A DNA stretch of 11,342 nt from an uncultured Prevotella sp. (GTDB lineage Bacteria; Bacteroidota; Bacteroidia; Bacteroidales; Bacteroidaceae), in assembly GCA_900543155.1 (NCBI GenBank), contig UQQN01000078.1, positions 1 to 11,342 on the forward strand, written 5' to 3'. Position numbers and translations under genes: made by a program. Positions 1 through 7,239 of the stretch are shown here, in pieces. The notes below the pieces were generated by a model. The model was not told the DNA's origin. It saw only the letters and a list, made by a program, of their open reading frames with translations, and did no database searches. Position 1 is the first letter of the stretch, and the number at the start of each line of letters is the position of its first letter.

Positions 1-65
1 TAGGTTGGATGTTTTTCTGCTCTTTACTTTTTAGAATACTATCTCGAACTCGCGTATTTAGAATT

Positions 66-449
66 ATGAAAAAGCTTTTTCTTTCGCTCGCAGTAGTTGC
101 TCTCGCTCTTACGTCATGCTCTACAACCTCTTCAACCGCAACAGTGATGGACGTTCCCACCGAAATGCGTAGCCTCAACGAAGCCGACTTGCAAGTAGCC
201 GACAATAACATCACTTACACCTATGTTCCCACTAAGGATGTACAACGCGGTGGTTTAGGAAATGTTCGCCGTACTGCTGTTGCCGAAGCTTTGAAGGCAA
301 ATGGTGGTGGCGACGTATTGGTTCACCCCAATTTTCAAATTACACAACGCCGCGGTTTGTTCAGCAAGAAAGTAACAAAGGTTGTTGTTTCGGGTCACGT
401 TGGTACTTACAAAAACTTCCGTCCTGCTAAGCCTTGCTGCAAAAAGTAA
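66..449 (+). CDS. Small predicted lipoprotein (127 aa)
   Basis: The product starts MKKLFLSLAV and has a lipoprotein signal peptide ending in the lipobox LTSC, with the lipidated cysteine at residue 18. I chose the ATG at 66 because the upstream in-frame ATG at 9 would add 19 residues that spoil the signal peptide. The mature part (about residues 30-120) is a small domain with the signatures GGDVLVHP (81-88) and VSGHVGTYKNFRP (108-120). The same signatures occur in the N-terminal domain of the next gene, so the two are paralogous. No acidic surface-export signal follows the cysteine (STTSST), so a periplasm-facing anchor is as likely as surface display. The C-terminus is unusual, ending CCKK. 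The function is not known to me. The leader at 1-65 holds only a weak promoter-like TTG/TACTTTTT pair (5-32). The gene is probably cotranscribed with the next one, 60 bases downstream. Confidence 0.85.
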   Translation: MKKLFLSLAVVALALTSCSTTSSTATVMDVPTEMRSLNEADLQVADNNITYTYVPTKDVQRGGLGNVRRTAVAEALKANGGGDVLVHPNFQITQRRGLFSKKVTKVVVSGHVGTYKNFRPAKPCCKK

Positions 450-481
450 GACTCATGCACTAGCTGAGACTAACGTTTTTT
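449..481 (+). terminator. Weak hairpin plus T-run between the lipoprotein genes
   Basis: Just after the stop codon, CTCA (452-455) can pair with TGAG (465-468) across a 9-base loop. Beyond an A-A mismatch the stem extends by two pairs. Six Ts follow at 476-481. The stem is short, so at most it would attenuate readthrough into the next gene rather than end transcription. Confidence 0.25.
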
Positions 482-509
482 GTAATCACCCCGAAACTTA
501 ATTACAACA

Positions 510-1583
510 ATGAACAAGCTTACTTTGGCGGCATGCGCATGTGCCGCAATGACAATAACCTCGTGCCAAATGGTGCAGCAAACCGCAACCACCGTTGACA
601 TCGACGCCAAGGTAGTGCAGGTGCCCACAGTGGCAGACCTCGACGTGCAACCACAACGTGTGGCAGGCACACAGACCTGGCGCTGGAAGTTCTTTAATTT
701 AGACCAACTATCAATTGGACAACGCAAACAGAACCTTATCTACGACATGGTAAACGAGGCAAAAGCCGATGTCTTGGTTGAACCGCAAGTGCGTTTTACC
801 AAGAAACTATTTGGCGAACGCACACTTACCATCTCTGGTTATCCTGCTACCTACAAGAACTTCCGTAAACCCTCTGAAGAAGACCTCAAAGCCATCCGTG
901 CTGCAAACGGAACTCCTGAGAAGGTTGTAGTTGTGGGCGACTCTGCCCATATAATTACAGGCACCGACGATGGCGTAACCGTTACTCCCGTGCGTACACG
1001 CAATCGTGCAGGACAAGCGCAAGATGATTTCACGGCTTCCACAAGAAAGAAAAAGTCGAAGACCCACTTCTTTATTCGTGCAGCAGCGAACTTTAATGAG
1101 TACGCCTTTGACGATGACATTACAGACTACTACAAAAGCAAAATGCAAGTAGGATATGACTTTACCTTAGGACTCCAAAAGCCTATAAAAAATAGCAACT
1201 TTTATTATGGTCCAGAATTAGGTCTAACCTCACGCGGATTTCAATTAGAATATGAGGGTTCGCAGTGGCAATACGCAAGTGAAGATGGTGGTTTGTCGCA
1301 CGGCGTGTTTATTTCGCCCATTAACTTTGGCTACCAACATAAGTTTACTGATAAGTTGGCATTGGATGCGCATGTAGGACTCCCCATTAGTTACTACTAT
1401 TATGACGGTCTTCCTTCTGGTATTGGTGATGAAGCCGATGGTTGGGACGTGAATCTGAAATTTGGTGTAGGCATTTGGATTAAAAAATTCAATGTAGACC
1501 TTAGCTACCGTTATGGTTTTCTCGAAACTCTTTGCGAAGGTCATTCCAAAAATGTGATGTTAGGTATTGGCTACCGCTTCTAA
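510..1583 (+). CDS. Lipoprotein domain fused to an outer-membrane beta-barrel (357 aa)
   Basis: The N-terminus MNKLTLAACA is followed by a lipobox-like ITSC with Cys19, suggesting a lipidated, exported protein. Residues about 38-120 form a domain homologous to the preceding small lipoprotein: both have an ADL-V opening, then DVLVEP (87-92) and SGYPATYKNFRKP (109-121). A basic, hydrophilic linker (about 122-185, including RKKKSK at 179-184) leads to about 170 residues of alternating aromatic strands (186-357). This part resembles the eight-stranded barrel family of Bacteroidetes outer-membrane proteins (the OMP_b-brl type) and ends in GYRF; a terminal Phe is the usual signal for the BAM complex. 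The likely location is the outer membrane with the N-terminal domain in the periplasm. The role is unknown; a structural or small-pore function is possible. It forms a unit with the gene before it, and a terminator follows at 1623. Confidence 0.85.
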   Translation: MNKLTLAACACAAMTITSCQMVQQTATTVDIDAKVVQVPTVADLDVQPQRVAGTQTWRWKFFNLDQLSIGQRKQNLIYDMVNEAKADVLVEPQVRFTKKLFGERTLTISGYPATYKNFRKPSEEDLKAIRAANGTPEKVVVVGDSAHIITGTDDGVTVTPVRTRNRAGQAQDDFTASTRKKKSKTHFFIRAAANFNEYAFDDDITDYYKSKMQVGYDFTLGLQKPIKNSNFYYGPELGLTSRGFQLEYEGSQWQYASEDGGLSHGVFISPINFGYQHKFTDKLALDAHVGLPISYYYYDGLPSGIGDEADGWDVNLKFGVGIWIKKFNVDLSYRYGFLETLCEGHSKNVMLGIGYRF

Positions 1584-1622
1584 AACCTATTCATTTTCAA
1601 TACGCATATAAAATCTCTCTTG

Positions 1623-1665
1623 GCAGGGAAACAGCTTTGCAAAAAGTTGCTTTCCTGCTTTTTTT
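1623..1665 (+). terminator. Rho-independent terminator after the lipoprotein pair
   Basis: GCAGG (1623-1627) pairs with CCTGC (1654-1658). With one bulged G the stem continues AAA/TTT. Seven Ts follow at 1659-1665. It lies 40 bases after the stop of the barrel gene and separates it from the sialic acid operon. Confidence 0.75.
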
Positions 1666-1682
1666 GTAAACACACTTAGCAC

Positions 1683-1717
1683 TTTGGGGGCATTCTAAAA
1701 AAATATCCGTATCTTTA
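1683..1717 (+). promoter_or_regulatory. Candidate promoter of the sialic acid operon
   Basis: TATCTTTA (1710-1717) matches the Bacteroidetes -7 element TAnnTTTG except at the last base. TTTG at 1683-1686 could be the -33 element, but the spacer is 23 bases against 20 in the two best promoters of this window. Transcription from here would give a leader of about 130 bases before the lyase ATG at 1859. Early in that leader a small hairpin can form at 1735-1756 (GGACA with TGTTC, 5-base loop). The rest of 1718-1858 is A/T-rich with no gene seen. Confidence 0.45.
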
Positions 1718-1858
1718 CACCATAAATAGATAATGCAGGACACCTCATGTTCTTGCTTAACGCAAATAAACTGCCACTATCTTATATAAAAAGACAGATG
1801 GCTATTTTTCTCAAAAAACACATTTGATATATTCTAAAAACAAAACTTCTACAATATT

Positions 1859-2773
1859 ATGGAAAAAATTAAAGGACTTATTGATGCTCCTTTTACACCG
1901 TTCCATGCGAATGGTGAAGTAAATCTTTACCCTATCCCCGAATATGCAGCACTTTTGGCACGCAACGGATTGAAGGGTGTGTTTATCAATGGCTCATCGG
2001 GCGAGGGATATATGCTCACCGAAGAAGAACGCATGCAACTAGCTGAAGCTTGGATGAACGCCGTGCCCAAAGACTTTAAGGTGATTGTACACGTAGGCAG
2101 CACTTGCGTAAAGAGTAGCCGCCGATTGGCAGAACACGCACAAAAAATTGGGGCTTGGGGTATTGGTGCTATGGCTCCCCCCTTCCCCAAGGTGGGACGT
2201 ATTGAAGAACTCGTGAAGTATTGCGAAGAGATTGCTTGCGGTGCACCCAACCTCCCCTTCTACTTCTACCACATTCCCGCATTTAATGGGGCTTACCTTT
2301 CAATGCTCGACTTTTTGAAGGCTGTTGACGGACGCATCCCCAACTTTGCGGGCATTAAGTACACCTTCGAAAGCCTTTATGAGTACAACCGTTGCCGTCG
2401 TTACAAAGATGGCAAGTTCGACATGTTACACGGACAAGACGAGACCATCCTTCCCTGCTTAGCTATGGGTGGTGCACAAGGTGGCATTGGCGGTACTACA
2501 AACTATAATGGTCGCGTGCTCACAGGCATTATCGAGGCTTGGCAAGCTGGCGACTTAGAGAAGGCTCGTGAATTGCAAAACTTTGCACAAGATGTGATTG
2601 ACGTGATTTGCCACTTCAGAGGAAATATTGTTGGCGGAAAACGCATCATGAAACTCATTGGTTTAGATCTCGGTCCGAACCGCACACCGTTCCAAAATGT
2701 GACAGACGAAGAAGAAGTGCAGTTGCGCAAAGAGTTAGAGGCTATCGACTTCTTTAACCGCTGCAACAAATAA
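1859..2773 (+). CDS. nanA: N-acetylneuraminate lyase
   Basis: This cytoplasmic class I aldolase splits N-acetylneuraminate into ManNAc and pyruvate, the first intracellular step of sialic acid use. The 304-residue length is typical of the DapA/NAL TIM-barrel family. The carboxylate-binding loop reads GSSGEG (45-50), the catalytic tyrosine is Tyr137 in FYFYHIP, and the Schiff-base lysine is Lys167 in FAGIKYTFES. These match the order and spacing of the E. coli enzyme (Tyr137, Lys165). The FYFYHIP and GIKYTFESLYE contexts are characteristic of neuraminate lyases rather than dihydrodipicolinate synthases. The two genes downstream, a mutarotase-transporter fusion and a ManNAc epimerase, support the assignment. 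The gene heads the operon; Bacteroides fragilis workers call the equivalent gene nanL. The start at 1859 follows an A/T-rich leader without a Shine-Dalgarno sequence, as is usual in this phylum. Confidence 0.95.
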   Translation: MEKIKGLIDAPFTPFHANGEVNLYPIPEYAALLARNGLKGVFINGSSGEGYMLTEEERMQLAEAWMNAVPKDFKVIVHVGSTCVKSSRRLAEHAQKIGAWGIGAMAPPFPKVGRIEELVKYCEEIACGAPNLPFYFYHIPAFNGAYLSMLDFLKAVDGRIPNFAGIKYTFESLYEYNRCRRYKDGKFDMLHGQDETILPCLAMGGAQGGIGGTTNYNGRVLTGIIEAWQAGDLEKARELQNFAQDVIDVICHFRGNIVGGKRIMKLIGLDLGPNRTPFQNVTDEEEVQLRKELEAIDFFNRCNK

Positions 2774-2804
2774 TTTTGAGCACCTACTTATCGAATAAAA
2801 ACGC

Positions 2805-2835
2805 GCAAGGATAAGCATACACTTCTTGTCCTTGC
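2805..2835 (+). other. Intercistronic stem-loop between lyase and transporter genes
   Basis: GCAAGGA (2805-2811) is perfectly complementary to TCCTTGC (2829-2835) across a 17-base loop. It lies in the 99-base gap between the lyase and fusion genes. Only four Ts follow (2839-2842), so it is a poor terminator. RNA processing, stabilisation or partial attenuation are more likely roles. I see no TAnnTTTG promoter in the gap, so the genes are probably cotranscribed. Confidence 0.45.
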
Positions 2836-2872
2836 ACATTTTAGCTCATTATCTTGAACACCGGTCTTTACC

Positions 2873-5593
2873 ATGAACATCTCTTTTAAAAACATACTTC
2901 ACACACTGCTTTTGTGGTGTATAGCCCTCACACTTGGGGCACAGGCTCCCCCAGCCAAACAAGCTAACGATAACGCATTTAACTCGGTTAGTTACCGACC
3001 TCTCACCCCTCTCAAGGTGAATGGTGAACAAGGTGTGTCGGCTCCTTTTGCTGGCAGCATCTACCAAAACCTGATAGTGGCGGGTGGTTGTAATTTTCCC
3101 GATGTGCCAGCAGCAAAAGGTGGAGCCAAACGCTTTTATGCCGACATCTACGAACTGCCACACCCCGATAACAACCCGAATGGTCAATGGCACAAAATTG
3201 GCGAACTACCTAAAGCCTTGGCTTATGGTGCGAGTGTAACGGTGCCCCAAGGCATGGTGTGCATTGGGGGTACACCCGATAGTAAAAATAGTTGTGCCGA
3301 GGTTTATCTGCTACATACCAACGCTCACCATAAACTGCAAATAACTCCCCTACCCATACTCCCCCTTGCACTCGACAATATGACGGGTGCCTATGGTGGT
3401 GGTTACATTTATGTGGCTGGCGGATTGCACAATGGGGAGGCTGTGAATGTGGCCTTCAGATTGCGTTACCCCCATGGCAAAACATGGGAACGCTTACCCG
3501 ACTTTCCTGGTCGTCCACGTGTGCAGCCTGCCTCGGCTGTGCAAAACAATGCAACAGCCTCATGCTTCTACTTGGTCGGTGGTTTTGCACCTGCTAACAA
3601 AACCGAACGTGCCCTTGCTCACACCGATGGTTGGTGCTTTAACTCTGCCACACACCAATGGACTAAAATGGCTGACATCATCCCCCACGGACAAACTGAG
3701 CCTATGACATTGGCGGGTGCTATAGGCATTACCTCGGGCTGTGCCCATATTGTATTTGCGGGTGGTGTAAACAAACAAGTTTTTGAAGATGCTATAAATC
3801 GTCCTTTACTGATTGAACAGACTGAAAACAACTTGAAACTTGCCCCCACATCGACTTTGCAACAGCAGCTCGACCAATTGAATAAAGAGAAAGCGGCATA
3901 CATGAATCACCCCGAGACGTGGTATCGTTTTAACAACGAATTGGTTATTTATCACACCATTACCGATACTTGGGTAACCGAGAGTCAATCTCCCCTATTG
4001 GCCCGTGCTGGTGCTGCATTTATTCAGTGTGGACACGAGTGGATTATTGTAAATGGTGAAACCAAACCAGGCATTCGCTCATCCGCAGTCACTGGCGTAA
4101 AAATGGATATGCGCCCCACCTTTGGTTGGATAAATTGGACTGTGCTTATTGCCTATCTTGTAGGCATGGTGTTGTTAGGCTACTACTTTATGCGTCGTGA
4201 AGGCGATGCCGAAGACTTCTTTAAAGGCGGTGGTCGCATTCCTTGGTGGGCTGCAGGCATCAGCATCTATGCCACCATGCTCAGCGCCATTACCTATATG
4301 GCATACCCAGCCAAGGCTTACGCTACAGATTGGACCTACTACCCCATGTTGGTAACCATTCTTATTGTATCCTTTCCCGTCATCAAGTATTATCTCCCCT
4401 TCTTCCGCCGCCTCAACGTAACAAGTGCCTACGAGTATTTAGAGCGTCGCTTCAATGCTACCACACGCTTAATGGCATCAGGCTTATTCATTGTGTTTAT
4501 GGTGGCACGCATGGCATTGGTGCTCTACTTGCCCTCATTGGCACTTACTGCTGTAACAGGCATCGACCTTTACATCTGCATTGTGCTCATGGCATTGGTC
4601 ACCATCGTATACTGCACAATGGGTGGTGTCGAAGCCGTGGTTTGGGGTGATGTGGTGCAAGGCTTCATCCTTGTTGGAGGAGCACTCTTTGCTGTGGGAT
4701 ACCTTATTTGGGGCACAGAGGGTGGCTTGCAAGGCTTTTGGCAAATTGGCACTGAGTACAACAAGTTCCGCCTTTTCGATTGGAGTTTCGATTATCGCTC
4801 GGCAACCTTCTGGGTGATTATTTTGGGGGGTATGGCAAATAACCTCATCTCTTACACCAGCGACCAAACTGTTATTCAACGCTACCTCACCACCAAAGAC
4901 GAGGCTGGAGCCCGACACAGCATTTTGCTCAATGGTTTTATGAGCGTGTTTGTGAGCATCGCATTCTTTGCCATTGGTGCAGGCTTGTTTACCTTCTTCA
5001 AAACACACCCTGCCGAACTTGACTTCACCATGTCGAAAGGCGATACCATTTTCCCATTCTTCATGATGAGCCAATTACCTCAAGGACTTGCTGGTTTACT
5101 CATTGCTGCAATTTTTGCTGCTACAATGAGCACCATATCGTCAAACATTAATTCAGTGGCTACTGCCTTTAGCGTCGACTTTTACAAACGTTTCTGTCCG
5201 CAAGCCACGAACCAGCAAACCCTGCGTGTGGCACGTCGCACTTGCATCATTGCAGGTGTACTTGGCATGGGCATTGCCTTGCTTATGGCCACTTGGGAGA
5301 TTCTCTCATTGCTCGATTTCTTCCAAGAAATATTGGGCTTGCTTTCAAGCGGTTTAGGTGGTTTGTTCTTAATGGGTATTTTCTTCCCGCGCATTGGTGG
5401 CAAGTCTGCATTGGTTGGATTTGTATGCGGTGTTTGTATGGTATTCCTCACACGCTACCTTACCGACACTAGTTTCCTACTCTATGGTTTCATTGGCATG
5501 TTCACTTCTGTTGCAGTGGCTTGGATGTGCTCATTCTTCTTAAAAGAAGAAAAGAACCTCAAGGGACTTTGTTGGAAAACCATTCAGCATTGA
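2873..5593 (+). CDS. Kelch sialic acid mutarotase fused to Na+/solute symporter (906 aa)
   Basis: The product has three parts. Residues 1-25 are a signal peptide (hydrophobic core 9-22, likely cleavage after GAQA). Residues about 40-412 are a Kelch beta-propeller with GG motifs at 71-72, 132-133, 183-184, 236-237 and 297-298, resembling NanM/YjhT sialic acid mutarotases. The order is permuted: the block AGGCNFPD..YADIYE..GELPKALAYGAS comes first and NGETKPGIR (394-402) comes last, as described for the cyclically permuted mutarotase family (TIGR03548). Residues about 417-895 are a complete sodium:solute symporter (SSS) domain with about 13 membrane segments. It shows RIPWWAAGISIYATMLSAIT (455-474) and the Na+-site helix FAATMSTISSNINS (748-761). 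The family's N-out topology fits a periplasmic propeller. The gene lies between lyase and epimerase genes, so sialic acid is the likely substrate. The propeller would equilibrate anomers at the transporter mouth. Substrate identity is inferred from context. Confidence 0.9.
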   Translation: MNISFKNILHTLLLWCIALTLGAQAPPAKQANDNAFNSVSYRPLTPLKVNGEQGVSAPFAGSIYQNLIVAGGCNFPDVPAAKGGAKRFYADIYELPHPDNNPNGQWHKIGELPKALAYGASVTVPQGMVCIGGTPDSKNSCAEVYLLHTNAHHKLQITPLPILPLALDNMTGAYGGGYIYVAGGLHNGEAVNVAFRLRYPHGKTWERLPDFPGRPRVQPASAVQNNATASCFYLVGGFAPANKTERALAHTDGWCFNSATHQWTKMADIIPHGQTEPMTLAGAIGITSGCAHIVFAGGVNKQVFEDAINRPLLIEQTENNLKLAPTSTLQQQLDQLNKEKAAYMNHPETWYRFNNELVIYHTITDTWVTESQSPLLARAGAAFIQCGHEWIIVNGETKPGIRSSAVTGVKMDMRPTFGWINWTVLIAYLVGMVLLGYYFMRREGDAEDFFKGGGRIPWWAAGISIYATMLSAITYMAYPAKAYATDWTYYPMLVTILIVSFPVIKYYLPFFRRLNVTSAYEYLERRFNATTRLMASGLFIVFMVARMALVLYLPSLALTAVTGIDLYICIVLMALVTIVYCTMGGVEAVVWGDVVQGFILVGGALFAVGYLIWGTEGGLQGFWQIGTEYNKFRLFDWSFDYRSATFWVIILGGMANNLISYTSDQTVIQRYLTTKDEAGARHSILLNGFMSVFVSIAFFAIGAGLFTFFKTHPAELDFTMSKGDTIFPFFMMSQLPQGLAGLLIAAIFAATMSTISSNINSVATAFSVDFYKRFCPQATNQQTLRVARRTCIIAGVLGMGIALLMATWEILSLLDFFQEILGLLSSGLGGLFLMGIFFPRIGGKSALVGFVCGVCMVFLTRYLTDTSFLLYGFIGMFTSVAVAWMCSFFLKEEKNLKGLCWKTIQH

Positions 5594-5623
5594 TTCTTTT
5601 AAAAATAAAAACAAATACAAAAA

Positions 5624-6796
5624 ATGGACTTTAAACAATTAGCAAAACAATACAAGAGCGAACTCCTAGACAAGGTTGTTCCCTTTTGGCTCGAAAAGTC
5701 GCAAGACCTTGAACATGGCGGTTACTTTACTTGCTTAGAGCGCAACGGTGATGTGTTCGACACTGATAAATTCGTTTGGCTACAAGGTCGCGAAGTATGG
5801 ATGTTCGCCACCTTATATAATAAGGTTGAAAAACGCCAAGAATGGCTCGACTGCGCTATTCAAGGTGCCGAATTTTTAAAGAAACACGGACACGATGGCA
5901 ACCTTAATTGGTACTTTGCACTCGACCGCGAGGGCAATCCTTTGGTTGAGCCCTACAACATTTTCTCATACACCTTTGCCGTAATTGCTTTTGGACAACT
6001 TAGCATTGCTACGGGCAATCAAGAGTATGCCGACATTGCGAAACGCACCTTCGACATTGTGCTTTCTAAAGTTGACAACCCCAAAGGCAAATGGAATAAG
6101 GCTGCACCTGGAGCACGTTCACTCAAGAGCTTTGCCCTACCCATGATTTTGTGCAACGTAGCTCTCGAAATTGAGCCACTTCTCGATGCCGACTTTATGG
6201 AAAAAACCATTAATACCTGCATTCACGAAGTTATGGACGTATTCTATCGTCCTGAATTAGGCTTAATCGTTGAGCACCTTAGCACAGAAGGCGAATTAGT
6301 TGACTGCTTTGACGGACGCCTACTTAATCCTGGTCATGCCATCGAAGCCATGTGGTTTATCATGGATTTGGGCAAACGCTTAGGCAGACAAGACTTAATT
6401 GAAAAGGCTGTACAGATAGCACTCAACGAGGCTGAATATGGTTGGGACAAAAAGCATGGTGGCATATTCTATTTCATGGATCGTCTTGGCCGTCCATGTC
6501 AGCAACTTGAGTGGGACCAAAAGCTATGGTGGGTTCACATCGAAACACTCATCACCATGCTTAAAGGCTACCAACTCACTGGCAACACTAAATGTCTTGA
6601 GTGGTTCGAACGCGTACACAACTACGTGTGGACACACTTCACCGACAAGGAATATCCCGAATGGTTTGGTTACCTAAACCGTCAAGGCGAGGTTTTGCTA
6701 TCCCTTAAGGGTGGCAAATGGAAGGGCTGCTTCCACGTTCCCCGTGGACTCTTCCAATGCTGGCTAATTTTAGAAGATCTGGCTGCACGTTCTTAA
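5624..6796 (+). CDS. nanE: N-acetylglucosamine 2-epimerase (AGE/RenBP family)
   Basis: This cytoplasmic enzyme interconverts ManNAc and GlcNAc, taking the ManNAc released by the lyase toward GlcNAc catabolism. The 390-residue length is normal for the (alpha/alpha)6-barrel AGE family. The conserved WLQGREVWMFATLYN block is at 52-66. The two catalytic histidines of the family appear as His238 (NPGHAIEAMW) and His371 (CFHVPRGLFQCW), one residue off the cyanobacterial AGE numbering I recall (His239, His372). Arg56 corresponds to the conserved Arg57. This is the free-sugar epimerase route known from Bacteroides fragilis (nanLET), not the ManNAc-6-phosphate enzyme that E. coli calls NanE, so the symbol is used here in the Bacteroides sense. 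The gene starts 30 bases after the fusion gene with no terminator between them, and a strong terminator ends the operon after it. A GlcNAc kinase is required next but is not in the window. Confidence 0.93.
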   Translation: MDFKQLAKQYKSELLDKVVPFWLEKSQDLEHGGYFTCLERNGDVFDTDKFVWLQGREVWMFATLYNKVEKRQEWLDCAIQGAEFLKKHGHDGNLNWYFALDREGNPLVEPYNIFSYTFAVIAFGQLSIATGNQEYADIAKRTFDIVLSKVDNPKGKWNKAAPGARSLKSFALPMILCNVALEIEPLLDADFMEKTINTCIHEVMDVFYRPELGLIVEHLSTEGELVDCFDGRLLNPGHAIEAMWFIMDLGKRLGRQDLIEKAVQIALNEAEYGWDKKHGGIFYFMDRLGRPCQQLEWDQKLWWVHIETLITMLKGYQLTGNTKCLEWFERVHNYVWTHFTDKEYPEWFGYLNRQGEVLLSLKGGKWKGCFHVPRGLFQCWLILEDLAARS

Positions 6797-6822
6797 TCTT
6801 TCGACTCATCTTATTTAACACC

Positions 6823-6868
6823 CACAACGGGCAAGCACATTCTACCTGTGCTTGCCCGTTGTGCTTTA
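6823..6868 (+). terminator. Strong stem-loop ending the sialic acid operon
   Basis: CACAACGGGCAAGCACA (6823-6839) and TGTGCTTGCCCGTTGTG (6847-6863) form a perfect 17-bp stem with a 7-base loop. Only a short T-run (CTTT) follows. The stem is symmetric, so it could also stop transcripts coming from the opposite strand. Confidence 0.8.
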
Positions 6869-7169
6869 CTTACACTAATTGAAATTGTTGACCTGTAAGT
6901 CAAAATTCACTTTTAATCACCTCAAAAAATCAATTACACGATATTCAAAAACGCTCATTTTCGCCAAAAAGTGCATTTTCTTTACCTTCCGCTTCCGCTC
7001 TGCTCCCGTACTGAATTATCACTGAATTTTATGTGAATTTCTATTTTTCTCTTATTCTAGCTTATAAAGCGAAGACTTAACGAAGGATGCCCTGCCTAAA
7101 ATGGCTACCCCCAGATTGCGTAAATTGTTGTTTTGGTTCGCGTCCACAAATGCACATTCAAGCAAAAAG
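6864..7169. other. Non-coding stretch between convergent genes
   Basis: About 300 bases lie between the terminators of two convergent transcription units. I see no convincing gene and no TAnnTTTG promoter on either strand. The stretch holds a small palindrome TTGAC-N6-GTCAA (6888-6903) and three TGAATT hexamers at exact 11-base spacing (7012, 7023, 7034). The only ATG-led frame of note (7101-7214) runs through the terminator of the next gene and is not believed. Confidence 0.5.
6888..6903. repeat. Short palindrome TTGAC-N6-GTCAA
   Basis: The five-base arms TTGAC (6888-6892) and GTCAA (6899-6903) flank CTGTAA. A near copy, TTGAC-GCATAA-GTCA, lies at 9558-9572 in the other large intergenic region. 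The shared TAAGTCA half makes a protein-binding site conceivable, but short palindromes of this kind also occur by chance. Confidence 0.25.
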
Positions 7170-7208
7170 AAAAAATCCCCGCAAATAAAAACTTGCGAGG
7201 ATTTTTTC
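7165..7208 (-). terminator. Rho-independent terminator of the PpiD-like gene, bidirectional
   Basis: The arms AAAAAATCC (7170-7178) and GGATTTTTT (7199-7207), plus CGCAA (7180-7184) with TTGCG (7193-7197), pair around an 8-base loop with a single C-A mismatch. Read on the minus strand, the stem is followed by a T-rich run (complement of 7165-7175). It lies about 30 bases beyond the stop of the minus-strand gene. The A/T symmetry means it could also act on plus-strand transcripts. Confidence 0.8.
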
Positions 7209-7239
7209 GAATAAATATTTAAAATACGCTACTTACAAA

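Noticed and set aside
9..65. Upstream ATG extending the first lipoprotein by 19 residues
   Set aside because: The extension would place an extra hydrophobic and basic stretch before a perfect lipoprotein signal peptide that starts at 66.
4535..5074. 179-codon minus-strand frame inside the transporter gene
   Set aside because: The plus-strand SSS domain is continuous and carries all family motifs here; the antisense frame is rich in Cys and His with no recognisable domain.
6888..6903. TTGAC-N6-GTCAA as an FNR/CRP-type box
   Set aside because: The FNR-type site has TTGA-N6-TCAA spacing; here the TTGA and TCAA halves are 8 bases apart, so the spacing does not fit.
7101..7214. 37-codon plus-strand frame starting MATPRLRKLL
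   Set aside because: It runs through the terminator stem of the minus-strand gene and its second half is low-complexity Lys-rich coding of the A-run; no promoter is seen.
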